Origin: Corallochytrium limacisporum
Taxonomy: Eukaryota; Opisthokonta
Reading direction: 5' to 3'
Assembly: GCA_002811645.1 (NCBI GenBank)
Contig: PDIP01000110.1
Location: forward strand, 1-64,000
DNA: 64,000 nt
Shown: one piece after another, positions 10,642 to 21,889 of the stretch
Layout of the letters: the number at the start of each line of letters is the position of its first letter
Numbering within the stretch: the first letter of the stretch is position 1
Translations under genes and position numbers: made by a program
Notes under the pieces: generated by a model
Told to the model about the DNA's origin: nothing
The model's input: only the letters and a program-made list of their open reading frames with translations
The model's database searches: none

Positions 10642-12533
10642 TATTGACGGGGAGATGGAAAACTAACTGTTGGGGATCTGTTCCCTGTACCCCAGTACAC
10701 GACCACTGCCGCACTTCATTGGCCAAAGGAAAAGGTAAAAAAAAATATCTCCGGGGATCACTTTTCCGTCCGAGCCAGTATCGGCCGGCAATGAAAAGAT
10801 GACCAAAAAGAAAATTGACAGAGCGAGGGAAGAAAAGGGAAAAAGAGTGGGGAAAGAAACCCCCCGAGGGGGGAGGGGGAGGGGGGGGGGTTCAAGAAGC
10901 GGAAGGTCTGCCGGTCCGAATGGTAGGGCAACCGAGAGTGTGAGGGAGAACACCCTGACTTTCTTGGATCAGTGTACCGGATTGTCCAACCACATACTAG
11001 AAGAGGAAGTATGGCAACATATGGCTTCGTCTGATCGTGTGCGTGTGTGTGTGTATGTGCGTGTGTGTGTGTTCGTGTTTGTTCTTATAGGCATCAAGAT
11101 GTGACGTAAAGCCAATGGAGACATGAAGCTTTTTGTGAAGATTGCAACCGTCGGACTATCTTCCGCTCTTTACCCCTTCCATGTCCGACTCTGTGCAGTA
11201 GGGATCGGGGTTGTCGCATGGTATCTGCCGAGACCCACCACTGGCCCTTGGAGTTTTCAGGGCGTCCCAACAGGTTCATCCCCCAACTTGGCAAGAGCAC
11301 CTGGAGTATACAAACTGTGAGCATCTTCAGGACACGACATGGACAACAAAGTGCTTCCGCAGGCTATATGGCTAGTCCCTGTCTCTCTTGTCCATGCCAG
11401 ATGCGCTCTCCCCCCCCCCCCTTCACTCTCTCTTTTCCCGTCGTATTGAGAGCAACCTCCTCTATATATTTGCTATACAATCTTGGTTCCGTCCGGGCCG
11501 TTCACTGATGCTGTCTCGGAAAATCGTCAGCCTGATTCACTCCGATACGGGCAGAGGCGCATCCTATGCCATGTACTATCGGATCTTTATACTAAATGTA
11601 CTACTTTGTGAGCCAACGGATTAGGGAGTGCTCCCGACGGGTTTTACCCACTCCGCCCCTTCCTCCCCCTTCGAAAGGGACTTGCCGGCCCGAAATGCCG
11701 CGGCGATTGGAGAGGGGAAATTTCCGCTGTTGTACCTAATTTTTTTTTTCCTTTTTTTTTTCGTTCTCTTGCTTATTCTTCGAAGGTCATTCAATGACCT
11801 GTCAGCCAATGATGAATAATCTGCCTCGGCTCACAAACTTGCTACATATATATCTCTCTCTGTGTCACACACACACACACACACTCTCTCTCTCTCTCTC
11901 TCTCTCTCGCGCTTCCGGCACTTTTTTGACCAAGGTTTCATCGGCCATTTCACTTTTTGCCCTCTCTCGGCCTTGCTGCTCAGTCGTGCGCGTGTAAACA
12001 AAATTTAGACCGCCAATCAAACGCGTGATGACCCCTTTGGGGGCGGGGACAGGAGCTGCATGCGCCGTTGGCTCGGCATGCCAGTATACATTAAGTACTA
12101 ACATACGCGGCCCATGAATCACCAAGACACACAATCAGAAAGAAATCCAAAGCCTTCTGTTGTTGTTTCATTTAGAAAAATTCTCTCCCTTTGTGCTACC
12201 TCTTCCATCGGAAGCTGGCACTGTTGTGTTCATAAAAGTACACGTCCGCTGCTTTTCTTTTGCGCAAGCATCCGCTTTCTTTTTGCTGCTGCTGCACACA
12301 TGGCTTGGCTCTCTGCGCGTATAAAACCCGCTCGCATGGGCGGCGCGTTTGGCAGGTGGTACCGTAGATAAATAGAAGAGAAACAGAGACACAGACAGAC
12401 AGAGAGAGAGAGAGAGAGAGAGAGGGGAGAAGAGCACCACGGCAGAAAAGGCCAATGAAACGATTCAAAAAGAAAATAAGAAAAAAATAAAAGACCAGAG
12501 CGAGCAGTGAGAGGCGTTTACGAGAGTTGGGGG

Positions 12534-12794
12534 NNNNNNNNNNNNNNNNNNNNNNNNNNNNNNNNNNNNNNNNNNNNNNNNNNNNNNNNNNNNNNNNNNN
12601 NNNNNNNNNNNNNNNNNNNNNNNNNNNNNNNNNNNNNNNNNNNNNNNNNNNNNNNNNNNNNNNNNNNNNNNNNNNNNNNNNNNNNNNNNNNNNNNNNNNN
12701 NNNNNNNNNNNNNNNNNNNNNNNNNNNNNNNNNNNNNNNNNNNNNNNNNNNNNNNNNNNNNNNNNNNNNNNNNNNNNNNNNNNNNNNNNNNNNN
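12534..12794. other. Assembly gap (261 N)
   Basis: A run of N flanked by G-rich sequence on both sides (GTTGGGGG before, GGGTTACGGGG after). The gap lies in low-complexity non-coding DNA. Confidence 0.99.
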
Positions 12795-14807
12795 GGGTTA
12801 CGGGGTTTGAAGGGTGAGGCACCGTGGACAAGCCGTCCGAAGGGGAGGTTGACAAGGGGAGAAAGGGGGCGGGGGGGTTTAGGTACCGAGACACCGGAGA
12901 TCCTCACACTTCCGGCGCTTCTAAGTCGCCTTCCTTGCGTCCCCTGGTTGAGCACCAATTTTTTTTCTTTTCTTGTTCCCTCGAATCATTCTGACGTGCG
13001 ACAATGTTGGGTCTTTCTTTGGAGATGAGTACCGTATTTGTATAGGGGTCGTCTGATTGCTTGCTCCTGAAGGCATTTGCTCGCCTGGCTCATCATTCAC
13101 GATCATCTCCATGATCGCGGGATTTTTGGACATGCCCAAGCCCAGAAGCCGGAAAGACCGCGGGAGGAAAGGAAGGAAGGAAGCAAGGGAAGCATGATGG
13201 TTACGATGGACACAATATGGATGGTGCCTGCTCCCACCATCCACGAGAGAGCAAGAGGCTATCAACCCTCCGACGGTGGTGTACGTAGGTCCCGTCTATT
13301 AGACACTCGCGATTCTGACATCGTTTCTGCTTGATGATACGGGTGATGAAGACAATGATGATGTATGATGCAGTGATGGCGGATCACCGCATCCGCAGTC
13401 ATAGGTTGTTGCTTCTTTTGGGCCCTATAGACGATCCCTACCGACATCTGCCATGTGCGGATGGATGGTCCTTCTGCATGCCCTGTGTTTGAGAGTGTGA
13501 TCTTGGGCACCGGTAGCCAATCCGTTTAGATTGCTTCCGCTTGCAGTCCCTTCCGAGTGCGGTTAATGGGTGTGTTCTCGTGTGGTCTTCGCATGGACGT
13601 CGGGTGTGCGCACCAAAAGTGCGCAAATATTTTCTGCCCAGAGGTCCGAAAGAAAAGTAATGCACATGCTAACGACGAACAAGGGACACGAAAGGTACAC
13701 TGGCGAACCTGGCGATGACAGATGGAGCATGACTTCCAGAGACATATACACAGAGAGCGACATGGAGCGAGAGCAAAACGATAGCCAGGGGTTCAAGAGA
13801 AACTGAGCGAGTTCAGTTTGCGAACGGTAGGCAAAACTCAGACCGGGACCAGCGCAGGAAAAGGGAGGGGCTTGAGGCCCAGGGCTTGGGGGAGTTGTGG
13901 TTGAAGGGAGGGAGGGGGCCGGCCAGCCTCTTTTCACTTTTGCGGAACAAAAAAAAAAGCCACACTCCAAGGAAAGGAGGGGGGTGCTGTGCTTCGGCCC
14001 CTGGCCCCCCCCCCCCGGGGAAGAGAGAGGAAGAGGGAGCGCAGCAGGGAAAAAAACCGAGGGAAGGGAATGTGGGGGGGGGGGAACTCGGGTGGTTCGA
14101 CGGGGGGGCAGCTGAACCAAGGACGAAAGCGAAAAAAAAAACCCCAAAGCCTAACCTGAGCAAGGGAGATAAACAAAGGGGAAGGGAGGAGAAGGGGGGG
14201 ATTGGGCAAATCAGGGCATTGCCATAGTGGAAGAACTGTATCTCGCACGCCAGTGTATGTGTCCGGTCGCCTCTCTTGGAGCAAAGCAAGGAAGGCAGGA
14301 AGGGGGAACCCCCCCCCCCGGGGGGGGCCTTTAAGTTTCTTTCCACTCCGTGCGTTGGACCACTTGCTGTTGCCACCGTTCGGGCTCAATGCAGCAGACT
14401 TAGCGCGGCGGAGGGTTGCGCACCAGAGATAGCGAGCAGTGAAGGGAAGGCGAGCGAGCGAGAGAGAGAGAACGAGAGAGGAGGGGGGAGGGACGGCAAG
14501 GGCACGGATGGCAGAGATATCGTTGGAACTCTCGGTAGGATGGTTCCTGCTGCAGTCTTAGGCAAAGGGCCCGCACAGCCAGCGTGATGGATGCCGTACT
14601 TTCGATCATGATATAGGATGATCGGTGGATAGCCAGGATGGACTGAGGAGGAACCTTTGAGACAGATGATAGCTAAACTGTGACTGGATGGAATCGATGG
14701 ATGGAAAATGGATGGAAATGTATTCTCATTTGTCTTCTCAGTTCAAGTGCAATTGTGTGTTTCGAAAATGGTACAGTGGTGTTTCTGTGTTTGTTGGGGG
14801 GTTGCTT

Positions 14808-16152
14808 TCACGCAGACTCACTGGCCTTAGCGTTAAGCTGGTCGAGAGTTAGCTTCGGGAGCAAGGACTTTGTCCCGGTTGCTGCGCCAACCGGCGGGTT
14901 GTTCTTCATGAAGCGAATGTATATGTCCGCTTCCTCGAGGGCCTCATCGTAGCCCTTGAAGCGTTTTGGCTTCTTGCGCATGTCGAAATCGTCCCATGGG
15001 GTAGTCTGTGAGGTGGCAACGGAATTGTGCTCGTAGGTGCCAAAGAATATGACATCCACGGTACCCTTGTCCTCGCCGATCACCCGAGCTGGCCAAGCAG
15101 GGTAGCCTCGCACCTTGGCAAAGACGACTCGGTAGTACTGGCGACAAGCATTGCAGAGCCAGTCATCCTCAGGAATGTCAGCGAGGCCGATACAGTCAAG
15201 GTGGAAGCAAGACGGGCAGACGGAGCACTGAATCAGTTCGCCACCTTCGCCACAGACGCGACATGTCTCTTCCACAACCTTCGCAGATTCCTTGTTACAG
15301 TCGTCACAGACAAATTTTTTGTCGTCCTGCGTGAGCTTGTGGCCCTTACATGACCGGTGATAGGCTTTGCTACATCTCGTGCATTTTTCGACGTGGCCGT
15401 CCTTCTGCTGGCAGTACTGGCACTTCGGCTTCACGACTAGGCGCAGGGACTGCTTGGGAGCCTTGGCGTCCGGCTTCAGGTACGTGTTCTCGAGAGTCCA
15501 CAAGTGGATAAAGACAGCCGACAGAGTCTCCGCAGCCTCCAAAGTTGCCGACCAGTCCACACTGACGTCCTTCCAAATGTCCTGGAAGGCGGAGGGATCA
15601 ACAGCATTGGCAAGAACCTGCAGGGAAGAACGAAATGCCGCCACCGTAGTGAACTGTTCCACCTGATTTTGCCATGCATCAAGAGAAGACCCGAACATAG
15701 ACTCATTCAGCAAACGGCGCGATCGGTAGCGGTTGGCCAGATCATTGATGCCGACGCTCAGTTTCTGGGCGGCATACCCATTCTGGGCCACAGCATCGTT
15801 GCCGTTCAGGTCATTTGCGACCTTGGTGACAAGCTTGCCAGGTCCGTCCTTCTTCTCAACTTCAGCCAACTCAATGCCATCACCAATGGACTCTCGGTAG
15901 AGCTGCAAGTTCCGTTTCAAAGCCTTCTCTCGCGAGCCCTCATCCATGAGCACGGCAATCAGAGCGTCGATGGCCTCCGTAGTGTTCAAGTGGCTCCAAT
16001 CATGGTGTACACTACGTGCCTTCTTGTGAGCCTCAATGGCAGCTGACAGGTTGTCCTTACCCAGAGCAAAGAACTTGCCGCGGTCCTTTAGGTCCTCGTC
16101 TTCTTCTTCCTCTTCTTCCTCTTCTTCTTCCTCTTCTTCTTCCTCTTCTTCT

Positions 16153-16193
<41 letters not shown>

Positions 16194-19100
16194 TTCTTCC
16201 TCTTCTTCTTCCTCCTCCTCTTCGTCTTCTTCATCGTCCTCTTCCTCATCGTCGCCAGATCCCGCCGACTTTTCGCTTTTGGATTTGACGCTCTTCTGCT
16301 TCTCAGAGTCAACATCCATGGCAGTGTCAGTTACCACCTCATCCTCCTTCTTTACTTCGGTGTTCTCAGGGGTCTTGGCCGTCGCAACGGGCACGGTCTC
16401 CTCTTCCTTCTTGGTAACGTCAGGCATTCCGGCAGACTCTTGGACAGGAGCCACATTTTCCTTCTCGTCAGAAGGTTTATCGGTATCCATGGCATCCTCT
16501 GTCTTTTCAGGTTGACATGCAGCGTCCGCTTCGGCTTCGATTTCCTCTTGCTCGGGCTCTTGGGCCCGCTTCAGGTCATCTTCGAAGGCAGCCTTGTCCT
16601 CATCGTAGTGTTGGAGAGCAAGTTCGTAGACTTTGAGGGCATCTTCAGAGCTCTTCTGCACCACAACGCCCGGGACTGACTCAAAAGCATAGTACCTGTT
16701 GCAGTAGCGATCCATTCCCAGATAGGAACCAGCCGCCAAGGGAAGATCTTTGAAGGCCTGCTTGCCGAATTCCAGAATCTCATTTTCTAAGGAATTGATC
16801 ATGGCCTGGTCCTGGGCAGCTTCACTCATTCCATCCATGAACGCATCGGAGGTGTTCAAGTCAGCAGTTTCAGGTTCGGGCTCCTTGCTGCTCTCGTTCT
16901 TTCCCTCCTTGGCCCTGCGAAGATCCGCAGCCACACGAATGTCGATGATGCGACCGTTGAGCTTGGCAATTTCCTTCAGACTGTCCTCCCATCGGTCCAT
17001 GGCATCGGAGACATCCATAGAGAGCTCCTTGGAGTTCAGAAGTTCGTCAATGAGCATCTGAACGATAGAGGTGCGTTCTTCAATGGACAGATCCCACACG
17101 TTGGCTTTGCTCAAGTTGCTCACCACAGTACCGTAGATTTCTCCCACGTCATAGGTTTCTTGAAGCAGAGCGGAGTAGAACTTCAGAATTTCACTCATAG
17201 TCATGTCATCAATTGGCAGCTGTGCCCACCACATGGTACCAGCATCCCTCACCAGCAGAGGCCTCATCAACAAATTCACAGTGTAAGCGAAGAGTGCGAC
17301 GCTGAGCACGTTCTGGCCTTCCAGCATGGTCACAATTTCTGAAGGAATGAAATTCAGTGCGTTTTTGGGGATCTTCGGACCTCCCTTAATGCCGGTAGCG
17401 GAGTACATGGATTGCACATGGTCACCCAAGAGGGTAAAGAACTCTGAGAGTTGCAGTGCGTCTCCCACATTGGCATTTTCCAACGGGTTGAAAACATCGA
17501 TAGCATCCATCTTCGGAAACTTCTTCACCTCGGCCGGAATGATCAACAAATCTTCCGTGCCACGGTCTGCACGCTCACGCTCTTTCTCTTCCTTCAGCTT
17601 CTGCTTGATGGCGCGTTGCTTCTCACGCTGCTTTTGCTTGGCAAGTTTCTCTTGTTCCTTCTTCTTCTGTTTCTCTTCCCGTGCCCTTGCTCTGGCTGCT
17701 GCAATCTTTTCCTTGCGTTCTTTGATAGCAGCCAGACGGGCCTGTCTGGCCTCCAACTTCTTTTGCCTCTTCTCCTCCTTGGCTTTGCGCTTGGCTTCCA
17801 GGATTAGGCGCTTTCGCTCTAGGCGATTCTTCTGCGCCGCCATTTTTTCTTCCATCTTCTTCTTCCGTTCCTCCTCACGGGCCATCATCTTGGCCAGCTT
17901 GACTGCCTCCGCCTCCTCGGCCTTTGCCTCCTTCTGGGCACGGATCTCTTCGAGGCGCTTCTTGAACATCTCCCGCTCCAGCTTCTCCTGTTCGGTCAGC
18001 TCGCGATCGGGCAGAGCTGGCAATTTAGCAGAAGCGCTCTTGGGTTTTGGACCAGGTTTAGCACGCTCTCCTTCCTTCTTCTCGCTCTTGGGCTTCGGAG
18101 TGGCTCTCGCAGCTCCCAGTGCCTCTTCTAGAGCATTGGCCTCTTCGACGACCTGATGGTCAGTGAGGAAAGAACGGTCAAACCCGCCTTTGAATTCTTC
18201 AGGAAGACTTTCGTGTGGTTTCTTTTCCATTCTCTTATGACGTTCCAGCTTGTCCGCATCAGGCATGTGCTGCATGGTCCAAAGTACGTCCGGGTTGCTC
18301 AATCCGAACGCTTCCGGACCGCTGATGGCGGCCGACGACCGCGTACTGCGCTTCGCATTGCAGGCCTTAAGAATGGAAGACCACGGCGCCGTGGCCGACG
18401 TCGCCGTTTCAGTCGCCTCGGGAGCTGTCTCGCAGCTCACAGTGAAAATAGGCAGTCCTCCACCGTTGGGGTCCACTGAAATACGGCTAATGTATCGCGC
18501 TCGCTTGTTCTCTGGATCATTGTAGTCGAAGAACATGCGACTCGTGATGTAGCCATCGGGGTAGATATACCGATCCGTGTGATGTAGATTTTTGTCTGTG
18601 ACAACTCTTCCAAAAGAGTGATAGGTGATGCCTTTGCTCTTGAAAGGGAATTTGATATTTCCGTTCTCGTCCATAGGGATCCTAGGTCCCGACGAGGCGG
18701 TCCGCCTTGTGCGGGTGGTTGCCGGTGACTTTTTCTTCGAGTCCGTCTCACCGCCCGCTGCTTCTGCTGCTATTTTGGCAACTTCTGGTGCCTTGGCAGA
18801 AGCAGAAGTCGCCACAGAAGCGCGCCGGCTTCCATCGTCATCGTCAAACAAGTCGGCGACAGCCTCTTGTTTAGCACTGGCGACTTTCTTTGATTCTGCC
18901 TTCGCCTTGATGGCCCCCAGCATGTCATCGTCGCTGTCATCAAAGGCATCCTTCACTGTCTTGGAAGCAGAAGCAGCGACAGGAGCAGATGAAGTCGCGG
19001 TTACCGCAGCAGGTGGTGGAGCTGCCACGGGAGCTGTTGCAGGTTGGCTGGGAGCGCTCTGCTTCCGTTTCTTCGGCCTTGGCCACTCATCGTCACTATC

Positions 19101-19427
19101 ACTTAAAAAACCAGCGTTCTGTGTCTGTTGTGGTGTTGTTTCAACGGAAGTCTGTAAACTTGTGGCTGCAACAGGCGCCTGTTGCGGTGCATATCCATGT
19201 TGCTGCTGTTGTTGTTGGTAGTACGGATCATGCTGAGGCGGTGGTGCCTGTCCTGGAGGGGGTGGTTGCTGCCCGTACATGTTAGGATCATAATACTGTC
19301 CCGGCGGCGGTGGTGGCGGCAAGGGATTCCCGTACGCGTCGTATCCATATGGTGCGTTGGGATCGTACCCGTAACCATATTGCCCTTGGTGGTAGGCGTC
19401 ACCCGGTGGTGGTCCGTGGTAACTCAT
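14808..19427 (-). CDS. Chromatin protein with FYR, DDT/WHIM, two PHD fingers and PWWP
   Basis: A 1,539-residue nuclear protein. Order seen: Gly/Tyr/Pro/Gln-rich N terminus (1-90); acidic serine patches with KKRK; an FYRN/FYRC-like module (about 250-360, with YHSFGRVV, YIYPDGYITSRMFFDY and PIFTVSCE); a long Lys/Glu/Arg charged helix (about 470-630); a DDT domain (about 645-700, NVGDALQLSEFFTLLGDHV); WHIM-type helices (about 795-845) and a WSD-like LGMDRYCNRYYAFE (about 895-910); a glutamate run of roughly 50 residues (about 1060-1110); two adjacent C4HC3 PHD fingers (about 1332-1376 and 1389-1427); and a PWWP domain with FAKVRGYPAWPARV (about 1434-1482). DDT-WHIM-PHD is the plan of ACF1/BAZ-type subunits of ISWI remodellers, where DDT contacts the ATPase and linker DNA. 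FYR belongs to trithorax/MLL and TBRG1-type proteins; PWWP and PHD read histone tails. The bromodomain usual in BAZ proteins is absent. Role inferred: targeting subunit of an ISWI-type remodeller. Family calls are firm; the exact orthologue is not assigned. Confidence 0.88.
16090..16245 (-). repeat. In-frame GAA/GAG repeat coding a long glutamate run
   Basis: On the plus strand this reads as repeated CTTCTTCCTC-type units, that is mixed GAG and GAA codons on the coding strand, giving about 50 nearly uninterrupted Glu residues between the WSD-like region and the PHD fingers of the FYR-DDT protein. The mixture of both codons suggests selection for charge rather than a pure recent slippage. Acidic runs of this kind are common in histone-contacting proteins. 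Confidence 0.9.
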
Positions 19428-20743
19428 GATCTAGAACTGTTTAAAATGGGATCTATACAATAGTTCTTTTGGTCGACATTATATAACTATTTTAACTACT
19501 TTGTATAACTGATGTAGTACCCGAACTGGTAGTAAACACTAAAGTTCTTCAGCGTCGTTCAATATTTTTAAAGTTTTCATACTTTTGAACCATGAATACC
19601 ACTCACATCATTTCATCCGGTAACTTTGATCCGGATTTCCAGATCTGTATCACTCTCTATATTGGTGTTGCCTGCCGTTCCTTCTGGCCCGGTGCCAAGA
19701 ACGTTCCAGATCCTGCCCGTGGTCTCACACGGAGCAAAGCTTTCTCCAACACTGCTTACATCCCAAAAAAAAAAAAGCCGCCCAAAAAAATTATTGGAAT
19801 CCGCGAAGCCTGCGGGAACTTGGCTATGGCAGGAACCCCCCTCCCTTCCTTCACCACCTCCATCCCTCCCCCGTGGGGCGCATATGACCTCTGCCAGCCC
19901 GACAACTTTTTTGCTTGGTTTGTGCTTGATCCATACATTCAGTACTGATCTACCGAATTGGAATTCATTTTCTCACTATCGACCGGAGAGTAGGAGTAGG
20001 CCGCTGCGATGTTCAATTGATTCCAGGAAATGGTAGGTTTCTGCCGTCTGGCAGGCATTTTGTGCGCGAATGTGCGCCCCGGAGAAGCGAAGGATGGAAG
20101 AAGAGTGCTCCAGGTGGTGCCATGGATGAGGCAAGCAAAGAAGTTGTATAAGCCGTGGTTGATGCGCCATCACAAGAACACCGTAGAGGATGCTTGCAGT
20201 GGATGTCTGCAATGCTTGGAATTCAATGGCCGTGGCCGATATGTCACATGGGTCTGGCACGGGCACGAAAACAAAGATAGAGTTTAGCGCGCACACCACC
20301 GTGACCCATTCCAGCGAGGGAAGGCTCGAAAGTCCGAAAGCTGCGGTCAGCCGAGAATTCAGCAGAAAAAGCACACAAAGCAACAACAACCCTTCATTTC
20401 TGGTCCCCGACGTGAATCCCATACATTCACTATACATTGACAAGAAAATTTCAGAAGAGGAGCCAACAAGAATTTTGGTCCTTGTTGGCAGGGGTCAGCG
20501 CCCCCTCAGCAGAGGACACAAACTGGGCTGGGCTCCACACTTCCGGGGAGGGGAAAGTAGCGCGAAAAGAATTGGAGAGAGTCAAATGGGCACCCCACCT
20601 AGCCTGTGAAAATCAATAATCTGTAAATATACAAATACTGCAGGACTAGAAATACTGAATCAATCAAAAGCAGCAGATTATCTGAATATATTCAGAAGAT
20701 TTAATGATAGCTATTGTACGCATGAAGGTGAACTGAAGGGCAG
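19428..20743. other. 1.3 kb spacer between the FYR-DDT gene and MED6
   Basis: The 5' flank of the FYR-DDT gene (to about 19590) is AT-rich with repeated TAGTA/TACT strings. An ATG at 19592 opens a 118-codon plus-strand frame to 19948 (starting MNTTHIISSG), preceded by an AT-rich flank; it matches nothing I recognise and I do not call it a gene. The rest shows no coding or RNA signal. AATACTGAATCAATC occurs near 20650, just past the MED6 3' end. Confidence 0.5.
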
Positions 20744-21430
20744 TCAAGCATTCCCCAGTGCCTGTCGAAGCTGACGACGTCGCTTATTCCGCCGTGAGAC
20801 AATCTCTGCAGGCAGCTTACGTTCTTTGATGGTCGTGGAGATATCGGCTCCGGTATCTTTTGAACCCTTGGTGCTCTGATTCAGTGCCTCCGAGTACTTC
20901 CAGAAGTAGCCCACCGTGGGCGTGAACCGGGAAGCCGCGGCTGTGTCCTTCATTGCGCTACGCAGAAAGTGAAGGCTGTTCAGCAAGCGACTTTTTACGA
21001 TAATGTCTAGCGTTGGCGCCAAGAATATGGACCCATCAACACAGTAGTAATACGCCAACGTTGAGATCTTCTCTGGGCTGGACCGAAAGCGTTTCTCAAT
21101 AACAAACACCACGGGTGGAACCTTACTGGGTTCCGTTCCCGGTTTGGGCGGTGGCGACATGTATACTAGCTCATATTCTGTTCCCTTGTATTGTCTTCTA
21201 GCCTGAGGATCCTGCATTGCCTGTGCTGCTAATTCATTGGTACATTGCCGGTCGTAGAACGGACTCAGCGAAAAGTATTCCAGAATATTATGAGGATGCA
21301 GGCCTCCACGGGCCTGAATAAACCCTTTGTCATAGAAGTTAAACCGCAAATGAGAGTTAACACCTTGGTACTGGTTCTTTTGTTCCTCAATAGCCTTTTC
21401 CTTTTCGGCTTGAAGTGTGTCGTCAGCCAT
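20744..21430 (-). CDS. MED6: Mediator complex subunit 6
   Basis: A 228-residue head-module subunit of Mediator, which bridges activators and RNA polymerase II. Seen: the family core HPHNILEYFSLSPFYDRQC (about 45-63) with the invariant YF-SPFYD block; YKGTEYELVY (about 80-90); FVIEKRFRSSPEKISTLAYYY followed by VDGSIFLAPTLDIIVKSRLL, the second conserved block (about 110-150); and the aromatic FTPTVGYFWKY ending of the conserved region. A basic C-terminal tail (RRNKRRRQLRQAL) follows. Length fits fungal and animal MED6. The ATG at 21430 is the first in frame, and the gene has no intron. Its nearest neighbours are the FYR-DDT chromatin gene on the same strand and the DRC7 remnant facing away. Confidence 0.92.
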   Translation of the reverse strand: MADDTLQAEKEKAIEEQKNQYQGVNSHLRFNFYDKGFIQARGGLHPHNILEYFSLSPFYDRQCTNELAAQAMQDPQARRQYKGTEYELVYMSPPPKPGTEPSKVPPVVFVIEKRFRSSPEKISTLAYYYCVDGSIFLAPTLDIIVKSRLLNSLHFLRSAMKDTAAASRFTPTVGYFWKYSEALNQSTKGSKDTGADISTTIKERKLPAEIVSRRNKRRRQLRQALGNA

Positions 21431-21889
21431 TGTTATTAGCTTTCTAATTTTGCCTGTGTTTTGTACTGATCATTCACATGGTTCTCAATAATCTCGTCAT
21501 AAATCCACAAATATTCACTTTAAATTGTCTCGAACGTTACTAAAAAATGAAAACTACAAAACTCTCATGGGTCCAAAGAAAATTACACCCCCAAAATACC
21601 CCATGCGAGCAACATGAGTACGCCAAACAAGTAATTTTCCTTTCCATTGGCCCAGCACAGTGCGAAGGCACCAGCGCTTCTCTTTCCCCGCTTCTACCGG
21701 TGTGTTGTTCTCAGGGACAACGTTTGGGAAGCCCGAGCCAGGTTAGCACTGGGCGGGAGTTGGGGGGGGGGGAAGGTGTCCGGATGTGAAACTGGGGGCC
21801 GAATTTAGGTGTACGCGGTATATTCACCAGAGACCGGGCGGAGGAGTACGTAACTATATACTTAATTCTTTCAAATACTTTCTCTCCAG
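21431..21889. other. Spacer between MED6 and the DRC7 remnant
   Basis: A promoter-side region for MED6 with AT-rich sequence, then a G run at 21761-21771. It ends in a pyrimidine-rich TTTCTCTCCAG (to 21889) that looks like a splice acceptor in front of the open frame of the DRC7 remnant. No gene recognised. Confidence 0.4.

Larger units (their letters stand above)
8379..14807. other. 6.4 kb non-coding island with purine/pyrimidine tracts and a gap
   Basis: Lies upstream of GMC copy 2 and downstream of the FYR-DDT gene. It holds CA repeats (8725-8760, 9000-9022, 11867-11884), CT/GA tracts (10547-10574, 11883-11908, 12403-12424), long G and C runs that often meet as CnGn (about 9218-9236, 10254-10268, 14007-14020, 14308-14327) and a sequence gap at 12534-12794. 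A TATAAAA string sits at about 12320. Except for the weak small ORF at 9890 I recognise no gene. Confidence 0.6.

Noticed and set aside
16036..16515. Poly-serine frame opposite the glutamate run
   Set aside because: It is the antisense translation of the GAA/GAG repeat in the FYR-DDT gene.
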